Source: Siphlonurus alternatus | Lineage: Eukaryota; Arthropoda; Insecta; Ephemeroptera; Siphlonuridae | Length of the DNA stretch: 64,000 bases | Assembly: GCA_949825025.1 (NCBI GenBank) | Contig: OX463781.1 | Coordinates: 33,307,221-33,371,220, forward strand | Reading direction: 5' to 3' | Made by a program: the position numbers and the translations under genes | The notes under the pieces: generated by a model | Told to the model about the DNA's origin: nothing | Seen by the model: the letters and a program-made list of their open reading frames with translations, nothing else | Database searches by the model: none | In this document: in pieces, positions 25,575 to 39,273 of the stretch | Layout of the letters: every line of letters begins with the position of its first letter | How positions within the stretch are numbered: position 1 is the first letter of the stretch

Positions 25575-28500
25575 TTATATTATATACATGTTATATTTAG
25601 TATAATTTAGTGTATGTACCCATGCATCATGCAGTCATCCCAAAAAAGCTTTAGGACCATGTAATACATCGCAAAACGAACAAGGTTAACGTCCGTACTG
25701 TTCTGAGGGATTATTATACATGATTATAAATTATAAGTTTATAACGTATGTAATCAAATGTGAATATTTTAATTATGAATGTGACCACGGTATTAGGAGC
25801 GAATCTTATTCGGGACGAACCACACCCGTTTTTTTTTTCTCGTCGGCACTTGAGCTGCACTGAAGCACTGAACTCTCGACTCGACTTTTTTTGACACACG
25901 TACATCAAAAAATAAAAACGGTTGATTTTTTTTCATACAAAAATAAAAATAAAATTCCTTTATGTCTGTGAAGGGGCGGCACTTCAGAAAAAACGCTGAT
26001 GGAAGTTCCAGAAATAACACCTGTACTCCTGGTGATCACGAGAAGAAGTAGCTAGAGACAGACTTAATTAGACGTTCCCGCTGGAATTGATTGTGGGTCT
26101 CTCTGTTTGTACAATATCTCAAATTCCGTCAATTTGTACGTTAGCGCACTACCTCTCTGAAAGTTTCAACGTATAATTATATATGAAAAAAATGGGTTAC
26201 ATGCACTTTCTGTCGGACGATGCAAAATGAAATCAAATTTAGAGTTTGGACAACATTAAGACAGAAGCTGCAATTAAAATTCAGTCGTTGGAGCTAAGCT
26301 AGCTCTAATTTGATAAGATAAGTATATCAGCTAGTGCTCCAATCTATGCTCAACTTTGTATTATTATTTTGTATAATACATATTTGGCAAGAAAATTAAT
26401 TCTACATATATACGACCTGCGCATGTGTATTATTGGTCGTGGAAAATGAAATCATGCAGAAAATACAATATAATACAATATCAGCTATCTGAAAGAATAA
26501 TATTACTATAATATTGTAAAATTTAATGTAATTATTGAAAGAGTTTACTTAATTATAATGCTGTACTGTCAGCTAGCAAGAAAAAGCAGTTTAGGAGCAG
26601 AATGCAACCAGCACTTCAATATATATATTATTTTTATTTTATTCATTCGAACTTTCAGGTTGTACAAGACAAACATAGGTTCACGTCATAAATGAATTCT
26701 GAAAACAACAAAAAATATATACAAACAAAACGAACACCAACATGACACACAATATCAATGAAAAACAAATCATGAAGTAAAGCACTAATTTTAACAAGCA
26801 ATTCATACTAATTAAAGCTCCTTACATTTTTACTATATCCTCAGGAAGTTTCTTACTTAAAAATGATTTCAAGGAATAATACTCTTGATTGATTAAAATT
26901 TGTTTTAACTTAGAGTGGAACAATTTATTATTTTCAATATTTTTTAGAGAAAGTGGAAGGAAATCATAAATTTTAGCGTTCTGAAACATAGGACTGCTTT
27001 CAAATAATTTAGAGCTGTGTATATCAGTAACCACGTTGTTCTTATTCCTTGTTGAGTAGCTATGGACATCACTATGCTGTATATAAAACTCCTGGTGAGT
27101 TGTTCTCTTAAACATAGCACATTTCATAATGAATATTGATGGTACTGTTAAAATTTTATTATTTTTAAAATGAGTTTGATAAGATTGTCCCTTGAGAAAC
27201 TTTAATATCGTTCTTATAGCTCCTTTTTGCTCCTTTTTTTTTATCAGTGTTACAATTAACTGTTACGTCGTCATCTACGCGTGAACATATTTAAGGTATT
27301 ATATAATTATGTTCGTAAATGCACAATCGATTTATGAATCAATAATTAGATGAACCTTCTTTTCAGGGAACAGAAGGCAGATGGTTCATCTAATAATTGA
27401 TTATTTTCTAATTGTGTATTTACGAACAGACTTGTATCTTGTGTTTAAACCCCAAGGGTCATGTCATGTCATGTCTTTTTTTTTTTTTTTTTTTGCTTTT
27501 CTTTAAATTGTCCAGTTGTCATAATTTCAATGCAATTATTGTCAACAATAATGTTCAATTGCAGCACAGGTTTTAACCATGCATCTTTATCCATACTGAA
27601 AATATAATAAACTGTATTGCTATATATGGTAAATCTAATGCGCAACGTTGGATATGCATGATGCAGTTTACTTTTAAACAATGGAGTAATGACCTCAATT
27701 TTTTATTGCAGAAATGGATAGAGGGTGCAAAGTTATGCTACCCTGATTTTTTTCAGATTTTTTAGAGCCCGGGAAGTATTTTTAAAAAATTATTGAAAGT
27801 TCTTTTTGTGACGTCACGAGACGCCGCTCTTTAAGAAAAAGATAGGACTTGACGCCGCGTGACGTCACAAATAGGACTTTCAATAATTTTTTAAAAATAC
27901 TTCCCGGGCTCTAAAAAATCTGAAAAAAAATCAGGAGAGCATAACTTTGCACCCTCTATCCATTTCTGCAATAAAAAAAATTGAGGACAATACTCCATTG
28001 GATTTTTTTTTCATTCTTTCGTCAGAAATTTACTTTTAGGCACTGCAAGTCATAATTACTATAAGTGGACTAGTCTCTTTAATTAATTTTACAGCTGTCA
28101 GCAATTAAGTTGATGAAGTAATAAAAGCTAAGTTTTAACATTAATGATGTTATTAATATTACGTATAAAGTATCTCTCCTTATATATTTTATATATACTT
28201 GATTTATATTACCTTTTAATTGTGAAATTAAATATCAGGTAATAACTTTTTACCTTGAAATTATAAATTCCCCAAGCTCCAAACATTAATAAAACTGAGA
28301 TGTGATAAATCTTTGCATGGAATTTACAACACAGGATTCAACTTGTAATAAAAACAAAGCAATTCGATTGGATCTCAAAAAAACATTAATTTAATATAAT
28401 TATTTTACTTTCAAAATTACAGCACTTCTTTGATGAATCAATAAGGCACACGCTTCTTCTTTTTATACACACCCTACAACATTTTTTTAATCGCAAATTT

Positions 28501-31500
28501 TCAATTTCATTGGAAAATCATTGACATTTTGTAAGACTGAATAACAATTGTTTATTTACTAACCAAGCATAATTACATTGTAAATCACAGTACTTAATAA
28601 TCACATTTTACCATTTTACCTTAGTAAACATTGGTTACACATATAGTTCATAAAAAAATATTGTACCAATTTTTACTTTTCGAGAATTCCATACCAGGTA
28701 AAAATAACAAACGTGACATTGCGGTGATCATGATATCAATTTAAAATTAAGAAACAAAACAAGCAATTGCATTGATTAAAGACGAATTAAAAAACTACAA
28801 ATTAATCAAGCAATGAAACTATTGGAACCAATCACCATATTATAATTAATTATGCTACATGACAATAATATTTTATGCAAAAGTGAGTTCGTGACAATTT
28901 TTTGCAGTTTCAATTTTTGAAATAAATTACAACGTACTCCAATTACTACACAATACCATCAGAAAGTTTAATGACAACATAACAATGCAACTAGATGGTA
29001 ACAGTTGGTTATTAAGGTAGAGATAACACGCCCATGCAATGTTAATAAAAATCCCATTCATGAAAATTATGACAAAAATTTATAATGTTCTCCTTTACAT
29101 ACCTTATCAGATACAAAAACGAGCTAGTTTTTGAGCTATTAATTTTTAAAGTTGAGTAATTTAAAATGGAAGTTCCATTTCTCCATGTTAAATTAGTGAA
29201 CTTTAAAAATTAACAACTCGAAAACTAGCTCGTTTTTGTATCTGATATTTTACCTACTGATAAGGTATGTAAAGGAGAGCATTATATATATTCATAATTT
29301 TCATGAGTGGGATTTTTATTAACATTGGGCGTGTTATCTTTACCTTAATGTGCAATACAAATCATTATGTGACAAACGAAAATAAGCACAAACGCAATTC
29401 GTGAGAAAATTGTTCAATATTAATCACACACTCACTGAATTTTTATTACTCGAATGAACATAATTATGTTTTATAAAAAAATCCACAACCACCTGAAGAA
29501 CTCTAAGAGACCTGAAGACCATAATATACACAAATAATAGACAATATTATAATTGAATTAATTTAAATATCTATAAAATGCATTGCGAGCTAATAATGGC
29601 GTTCGTTTCGGTGACCGAAGATCAATGATGCACCCCAACAACCCTACTGATCACGGTGACCTTGCTCCTCGAGACCTGGCCGTTCGTGGATGATGATGGT
29701 TAGACCTTCCGTCTGCGTGCCTTCGTCCTTCAAAGACACTTTGTCGGCCTGTGGTGGTTTGCCATGCTGCTTAGAACTACCAGCCTGTGAGTCAGGCTTG
29801 TCTCCGTGCTCCTGTGACGGTCCAGCTCGAGGCTCTTCTCCTTGCTTAGAGCTGCCAGCCTGTGGTTCAGTATCATCACCGTGCTGTTTGTTTCGCTTGG
29901 CCTTTGCTTGCTTGTCTGCCTGGTCATCATGCGGAAGTACGCGAAATTCAAGATCTCGGCGGTCACCCTGGTGCTCAAATATATCGCTTCTGCGACCACG
30001 CTCTGCCTCACCTCGTTGTTTTTCCTGGTAACCACGTGTTTTTCCTTGTTCATCACGAGCTTGCCCTTGGTCACCACGTGCTTTTCCTTGATCGCCACGT
30101 ATTTGACTTTGATCATCACGATTATGTCTGTTTCGAGAGCCCTGGTGCTCAAACTGTACTTGTCTCCGACCACGCTCTACCTCTTCATCACGCTTATTCT
30201 CTTGTCGACCTCGTGCTGGCCCTTGGTGACCTTCACCACGTCCTTGACCTTGGTCCGCACGATCACGTCTCTCTTTATCTCCCTGGTGACCATGTCTACG
30301 CCCACGCTCTCCCTCGTGGTCACTGTCCTGAAAATCTTGGTCTCGCCTAGCCGCGGCCTCAAGTCTCTTTGCGTCTACCGTGCGTCTCTTGTGCTCGAGC
30401 TTGGTGTCCTCGAGCCGCTTGATGTAACTCCACGTGTCAAGTACGGTCTCGCGGGGATGCGCCACGAGGTTCAGACACACGAACTCGGGTAGGTGGAACT
30501 TGAGCGTGGACACGATATCACGGTCCGAGGGAGGTGGGGTCAACATCGACGCTCGGCGTGCAAGCTCGAGGAAGTACGCCGACATGCCCAACTTACCCTC
30601 GCGCTCCCAGCGACCGCACTCGAACTGTCGTCTCACTTTGTGCTGCTGTGAAGGACCCCAGTAGATTGCCAGCAATCGATCCTTGAAGTCCTTGTAGGAC
30701 TCGAGATTCCGGCCCATGCAGGCCTGCTCTTCGGGCTCCAAGCTCTCGATGGCGAACCTGATGCGAAACCTCTGAGGGAAGTACTTGATCATTGCAAAGC
30801 GGCGGTCCAGGTTCTTCAAGAAGATTGGGGCGATGTACGTGCTCGACTTGCTGCTGAAGCGTCGGATGGGCGGCATGTTGAGCCAGGCGCGGCAGCACTC
30901 GGCCTCGTGCAAGCGTACGATCACGTCGTGTTGCTGCGCGCGGCGAGGGTCGGGAGGGCCCTCCACGTCGTCCTGCAGCATCAGTCTGTTCACACGTTGG
31001 TTGATGTCCGGCAGCGACATGGTGGCTGGAAACATGGGAAAAGTGTTGGTCAGCAAGCATGCGTGCAATTGAGTCATGGTAAATAGCAGACAATTTAGGT
31101 GCTGTATATATTACCCGCCACAATATAAAAAAAAAAATCAAAAAAAAAAATCACTTAACCCAACTTGAGTAAGACATGGTTCGTGACCAAATCTTCGATG
31201 GTATCGTTCATAAAAGTTATCAGTTAGCATGTGCACTTTCAAAGGCTGCTCGAGGTGAACGCACACCCTTTTGACGTGGACCAAAAGACAAAGCTATACT
31301 CACGTGGTTTTTGTTTGCGGTGCGTCACCCCACGTGCAACTGACGAGGCTATGACTCTTCGGCGTGACTGTGCGCGGTCTGATCTGCGAAGAGGAGCCAC
31401 GGGTCAACACGAGGGTATGAGATGTGACGAGGAGCTGAGGGTGTCAGCACGAGAGCTGAAGAGTTGACGGAGAACTGAGGGGAGTGGCACTTTCCTAATA

Positions 31501-34500
31501 TTATATAGCCTTGCAAGTTGAAAATTATGTTACCAAAGTATCAAAAGCGTTCCCTCGAACTTATCTGGATCATATTATACACATTCATGCACATTCTAAT
31601 TATAATATATTTAATATATTCAAAACAAATTTAACATGGCATAATATATGTGATAAAATTTACACATACTTCAACATTAAATACGATAAAAATGAACTAT
31701 AGACATAAAAATAAATAAGTTTGATTATGGAGCACATTTTGAAATTCACCTGTGTGTTTACCAATATCTAAAGAGAAAGGGTTACTGGCGTCCACCTATC
31801 CTCCTCCTCTATCTTTTTGAGCTCCTCCCGCGCCTCAGAAGTGTTCCTGATGGTTTTTCGAGACCCGTACAGAATCCTGTCGCTGACAACGGGGGTAAAG
31901 TGCTCGGACAGCGCGTAAATGATCTCAGTATCAGAGGGCTGGGGCAGAAGCGTCCGGCTCCTGAGCACCATTTCGGTGAAGTAATTAGCTTTGGACTTGG
32001 TCCGTCTCGGGCTCCACCTGCCGGTGTACAATTCCCACCTGACCAAGCGTTGCTTGGAGGAATTCCAGAACTGAATAAGAAACCTTTTCCTAAAGTCCTC
32101 AAAACTCTTGAAATGGGTATACAGTAACTCAGCCCAAACTCTTGGTTCTCCAGCCAAATACGACAACGTAACGAATATTTTAAAGGAGTCTTCCTGAATA
32201 TCTGTGAAAGTCAGCAGTCTCTGCATGCCAATGATGAATTGAGTCGGCAAGTATGCAGCAGAGGTTCCGTCAAACACGTCAATGTGGAATATTTTGGATA
32301 CTGTGTTCCAGTGGTACATCTTGTTGGCTATTTTTGTCGCATTCAGTGGGGATTGTACAGCACCCAGCGGCTGCGGTGGGGCTGCGGCCACCACTGCTGA
32401 AGCCTCCTCTCCCGCCCCCGTTCCACCCTCTGCCATGGGATTATAGCTACCACGATGGGTCAGGGACCTTCCCAGGGGTCGATAATTCACCTGCAGTTGT
32501 TCCAACGATCGAGTGGCGCGGGCAGACGAGAGAGACGACAGTCCTGCAACACGGAAGAGATTATGACCTGTGACCTCGCTCAAACAATATCACAACATGG
32601 TTTGGGGATGATTCAGAGGAAGGGGGTGGGCGACTTATATATACCATGATGCACTCTCCTCACTGATCATCTTTTGCTATATAACGTGAAATTTAAATAA
32701 AATATAACTATCATTATAATTATTTCCTACAGTTATACAATATTGCTTTAAAATATATATAGATGGATCAGATAAAAGTGTACTATTAAACTTGCTTAGT
32801 TAACAAGTCTCAAATGACTCCAATTAACAGAATAATTTTAATCAAGCAATGACTTCTGTATATCTTGTCAATTTAATTTTATGCATATTAACTGTATAGC
32901 CTCATCCTGCATGCTCTATATGTGCAAATTTGCATCTGATGTGGAATATTAATAACTTATTTTTTTGAAAAAAACTGCAGCCGGGCAATATGCATGTTTT
33001 TCTTTAATGCATTCAACGCAAATACAAATGCTGTAGGCGTATAATATTATAATATATACCTTATGTATTAATACATCAACTATAAATTTGAGATTTTACA
33101 CCTCGGACAGCACGAATTTTACGACCCTTGCTCTGTTTGTCATGAAGCCTATATATCTTATATTATGTGCTCATAATTAATTTGAAGATGGCTAGACTGA
33201 AGCTGCTTTTTCTTACCTTCCCGAAATTGCAAACCTGCAAAAAATTTCTAAGGCATATAAGCCGTCCTAAGAAGGTATAATCTTTCATCAATACTTAAAA
33301 ATAAGTAACAATCGGTGTAACCCCTAATTCTTAATTATTTCTCACAATTTTAAAAATCTCAAAACCTTGAAAAAAAAATTGGAACATAACAAATATATAT
33401 ATATATATATATATAAAAATGGTGCATTGACATATTATATATAAATCGAAGTCCTCCTACACGTAAAAGCTTCAAAATTTGTATACGAAAGGGCAGGAAT
33501 GTTGCATTTCCCTGATAAGAATTACATAAAAACACAAGCAGTTACTGTACTGAACGTCGTGAAATATCGATCATTTTAACACGTCAGAGCACCTGCATGT
33601 TAAATCTTGCACCGAGATTGTGTAACACGACGCAGCAAATTCTGTCGCAGCATGAGAGCCGCAACTTTTTATAACTACGTCAAATTGGTGAACATTTTAA
33701 TTGCAGTGTGTGCAACCAAAATACATTAATTAACCAAGCTTATTTTAGAGCATGCAGTAATTTAGCTGGGAAAATATCACAATCAGGAGCGAATGGTTTC
33801 CTTCCTATGATCCGCTCTGGAAAACCTCCCAAAAGTCAATATGCCGGGGGACACCTGCTTGCATGCAAATCGCTGCACTCTCAGTCTTTCCACACACGAC
33901 ATTGTGACTCTAAAATGCATTTTCTCGAGCAAACTTACGTGCTGATGTCGGCTGCAGACGTGGGCAGGAGCGCGGCTGCAGACACAAAGACGTGCACGTG
34001 ACGCTGCAGTGCTCGCCGCGCGGAGATTCTCGGGACAGTTTGTCTGGTCCGTCAGTGGTGACATCTGTGGCCAAATGTAAAGTAACCACCGAGGAGCTGT
34101 CGCCATTTAGCGCAAAATACGAAAATTTGGACTGCTATAACTCAGCGTTGACGAATTTTATTGGTGCTTAAAACTTAAATGCTGCATGCGCAAATACTTA
34201 TGGGGGCATACATGACCAAAATGTGTCAATGTGAAATATCAACCAATCAATCAGCATAAAAGTTCGGAACTTAGATACTAGTATTATTTTCTCTTCCCCC
34301 CCCCCCCCCCTACCCCCCGATAAAAAAGGAGAAATCAGCACGAATCTCTTTGGAACCAGATTGAGATATCAATTTGTTTCTGTAACATTTTTTTTTAAAG
34401 AAGAAAAAATTCTATTATTATTTAATATATTAAATAAATAATATATAATAATAAATTATCGAAGCCCCGAACTTGGTCTGATTCTTAATTCTTATTAATA

Positions 34501-34714
34501 CAATATGCATAATTATATTTATTTATACATCTGGAAATATTTAAATACGTATTTTAAAATGAGGATGTTAATAATAAAATTATGCAATCAGTTTGAAGAG
34601 TATCAGGCTAATTAGCAGGCTAATTATCTACACACATATTATATAATACATATGTATAGTAATTGCGTAATCAATTATAATATTATATATAATATTATAA
34701 TTGATTACACAATA

Positions 34715-34793
<79 letters not shown>

Positions 34794-35745
34794 TATATAT
34801 ATATATATATTCAACAATATGCAATATTTATTATTGGATATAGCATTCTAATTCTTCTTTTGTCAGATCAACTTAGTGTTAGCCGTGTTAGGAGTACAAC
34901 TTTACTATATAGTGTATATAATGTATATTATACTGTATTATGCATACTAAAATTATATAAAAAAAAATATTGTGCAGTTATAAATAGTGTTGTAATATAT
35001 GTACACTGTAAGAGTGTTCAATAAAAAACTATAATGATAAATAGTGTTGTATTATAGAATGGCATTTTATTTTATTCGTTTATCTATACAGTATAATGAA
35101 TGCTATAGCTGTTCAGTGTAGCCCTTCTGTAGAGAATACTTAATATAATTAAATTTTATATAATTTTATTAATTAAATCAATAATTTTGGACCTCTTTAT
35201 TACCCAGCCGAAAAAAATGCACACAATATTTGTAATATTCCATATAATATATATAATTATATATCAAGAGTTTTGTATTCTCTCAGTTGACTTTTCTCGA
35301 TTTTGCACACAAAACGTGTTATTTTGTTATTTATTTTTTTTTTTTTTTACTTATTTCCTTATCTTCTTTTAAAATAGCTTTATGGCTATTGTAAATCCAC
35401 CCCATCAGGAAGCGGAAAGTAAATTTAACACAAAACTCACCTGCTTGGCCACGAAAACGTTTAGACCTGTTAGCCACGAAAACAACAAAGCCGGCAGCGG
35501 ACTAAAATAGTTGAGTAAATCCTCGCGGCACGATAATGACGTTTTGGTTCAAATTTAGAAGCGAATTTGAGGTCACACGAACGCGCGTACTCGGCCTCCA
35601 GTGCTATATTGAGCCAATAAGCGAATTTCAATGTCAATTCGCCTGCAGCTAGTGCAACCAATAAAAATAATGAAATTAAGAGTATTAATTTGTTATCTTC
35701 AAAGCCCGCGTATATAGTATGTAATTTGAATTTAATTAGCTCGGT

Positions 35746-35777
<32 letters not shown>

Positions 35778-35782
35778 TATAT

Positions 35783-35825
<43 letters not shown>

Positions 35826-38800
35826 TTTGTTTATTTATTTATTTCACCCAAAGTACAAATACAAAATATATTACAAAAATTAGGGTGCGGATTGCAACAA
35901 AGCACCGATGGCACTATTTCACTAAAAAGTGGTTAAAATCCTTTATATAACTACTGAAAAAAACAATCATTAGCTGTAAGCTTGTGTCAAAATAAATGTG
36001 TAATCATAAACTATTTTTACAAATATAGTGTTTCTTTAAAACACTAGGAAACTGTGTTTCAGAACATTTCTTGATAGGACCCGGAAGCCGATTCCACTCA
36101 TCCACAGATCTTATTACAAAGCCATTTTTGTAACGATCAATTCGAGCCTTTGGTGGAATGAGCCGAACTGCCCCGTCTTGCCCTCTAATGGGACGTCCAT
36201 TGACTACAGAATTAGCGAAGTTTAAATCAATTTGGCCAGTTTGACACTTATGAAAGAATTTAAGGTCCATAACCTCAAAATAGTCCTTAATAGGGACTAT
36301 ATTTGTTGTTCTGCAGTCAGGAATATTATTTTTATACATAAATTTCAAGGCCTTTTTTTCTAAACTCTGGAATTTTTTCATATTTAGTGGAAGTAGTTGG
36401 GTGCCATGCTGGTGCTGCATATGTTATTATTGACCTTATGAGCGCTAAATAAGCTATACGCTTAACTTTAGTGGTGCTACCAAACAAACTACGTTTGAGA
36501 AAACCTAACAATTTTGCAGCTTTGCATCTTACATTTTCAGTTTGCAAATTCCAAACTGAAAATGTAAATGTATATGAGATCGATATAAACATATCGATCT
36601 CATGCTATAATTCTCTCTACCTCTGCGGGACCTTTAAATTTACCTTTAATTTAGCAATGTTGGAAACACTGTGTACCTCATGGTTCTTTATGTATAGTAA
36701 ATAAACATACAAATATTAATTATTTTTTTAAATTTAATGCCCAATATAATGCCCAATGGACCCTTTCTTCCTATAAATATTGTAATTTACATTTACTGCA
36801 CGATATTCTAGCTCATAAAGGTCCTCTACTAAGAAAAATTATTTTAAAATTCGCATAGCCTGATTGTGTTAATAATAAAGAAAAAGCAAGATATGCAACT
36901 TTCGTCTTTTGTTTGTTTATTTGCACGCATGCTCCTATACCAATAGTTCTGCTACGTCTTGACCCAGTTCGTCATGTTTCAGGTGCCACCTGCTGCCACT
37001 CAGCCCCTATTCGACCCTGGGTCGGTCCCCACGCGGCCATCCCGACCGCTCTCCCGCATCGCCAGGTAAGCAGTCTGCACTCTCTATTCTTAGCCTGAGC
37101 CACTTCCCCCTCAGCTGATTGATGTGTCGGCCCCGCTCATCCGCCATAATCGAGTTGTCAGTCAGTCAGGAGAGCTTTTAGTGAATGTGAACCCATTTAG
37201 CTCCATGTTATCCGTTTTGCATTAAACAGACACAATGTTGATTATCAGAGAGTCTATAAAACGTGTCATTGACGAGGGAAAAAATAACATGAGAGGATAT
37301 TAGTGGAGAATAGAAAATTTTTAAGGGAAATAATTCCGTATATGCGCCGCTACATACACACAGCAGTCAGTATATAAATACTGGTACTCAATTAATGCAT
37401 GATAATTGTCTTGTGAGTAACTCAATGAGTAATTTTATTTGTCCTGTGTTCTCTTTTAATCCGGATCTTATTATTCATACCATTACAAGATTACATACCA
37501 CACCTGACAATTTAATATATATATATCATATATATTTAATTTCTCATAGCTTGCTTAGGGATTTTTGTGAAAATAATATTTGTAGGAAATGATAATCGTA
37601 TAAATTGAGATACAAAATACAAACATTCCCCAATGATCATCATCCATCGGTGGGCGTTCGAACCACACAGTTTCCTTATGTAAGCGGCTGTCTTATGCGG
37701 TCTTTGACAATATCGCGAGCTGCACGTGAGTTAATCGTATGATTTAAAATAAATTTATACTTCTCTAAATGGCAACGAGATGATTCTATTCAATATAAAG
37801 GCAATGTGGAGTACATGGCTGGTGATTGGCTCTCTCAGCGGTCAAAGTGCCTCGCTGGACGCTAAGGGTCAGGGGTCGGATCAGCTGCTGCTCGGGGCTG
37901 ATTTGCCACATGTATGTTGTGTGTGAGTACTTCAAGGTTAATTGAGTTAGTCGTGGGAGTTGTAAGTATTCTCCATAAGCATGTCGCATTAAACCAAATA
38001 ATTATATATAAATGGTTTTCATTTTTAGGTGACTATAAACGTAGTGGGAAATTTTAATAAAGCCAGTTCAGAAGCACACACGCGGACGAAAGTGCTTTTA
38101 GCTGATCAGTAATATTGATTGGGTTTCGGAGGGAGGGAGGGGGGGGGGGTGCGTTAAGAGACCATGCATGCAGCAGGACTGAAATTTTACACAAAATACT
38201 TCACGAATAATAAATGACACTAAAAATTTACATTATATATATGAGAAAACATTATCAAATAATTATATATCTATATAGCTACGTTTTTAATTTTTTAATT
38301 CAAGTATAGCATTTTTTTAACTCCATGTTTGGTATTTTGCTCTGTGTACTAGCTCTAATCACGACGAAGTAATTTTCTTATGCATGGTGAACATTAATTA
38401 GCATTGAAAGCAATTATATTCCATATATCCATATATTTTGATATACATAATATAGGTTTGATTGAATGTGAAAAGCAGATTTTCCTGAACGATCTTTGAT
38501 GACAAAAATGTGAAAATTTAACCTTATATCTGCAGCTAAATTGTAACGATTTGCGTGAATATAATATACATGCTAACATGCATTTTTCTCTTGTATAAGT
38601 ATAATAGCTTATGCATGCACCAAGTTACATTTTAAAATTGTGGGTGTCTAATTATAAACTAAGTCAGACTGACTTATCAATAACGGATACTGTAACTGAT
38701 GGTCGTCCAATAAGAGGTCAAGAGGGAGCTATATTACTTATTCCACCAAAGGCTCGCATAGAATTGTATAAAAAAGGTTTTGTGATAAGATCAGTCACTG

Positions 38801-39183
38801 CATGGAACAAGCTTCCATGCAATATCAAGACTTGTACAGATCAGCAGTTCTCAAATTCTGTTAAACAATATTATATTGACAGGAACTGTTAGTACAACTG
38901 TTATTTATTTTTATTTTATTATTATTATTTTTTTTTTTGACGCAGGATTATGTCTGTAGTGTATGTATATTTTAAAGTTATAAGGATAGTAGCCACTTCT
39001 GTGATATAGTGCCTTTGGTGATTTGTTGCTATCCCCACCCAGTGTTATTATTCTGTAATTATTGCTTATGTAATCTGTGGTGAAATAATAAATAAATAAA
39101 TAAGTAATCAATAGCAAGACACGCAACGGTCAGAGTGTACGTTATTCGTTATTATGGAGCAATATGGAACAGTATATATATAT

Positions 39184-39273
<90 letters not shown>

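Noticed and set aside
29690..30492. Plus-strand frames of 113-216 codons over the Gag-like gene
   Set aside because: They are antisense shadows of the long minus-strand frame, whose motif content and promoter are convincing.
31768..32583. 271-codon version of the shorter Gag-like protein
   Set aside because: The frame is open that far, but the first codon is TTG; the first in-frame ATG is at 32436, so the 222-residue form was annotated.
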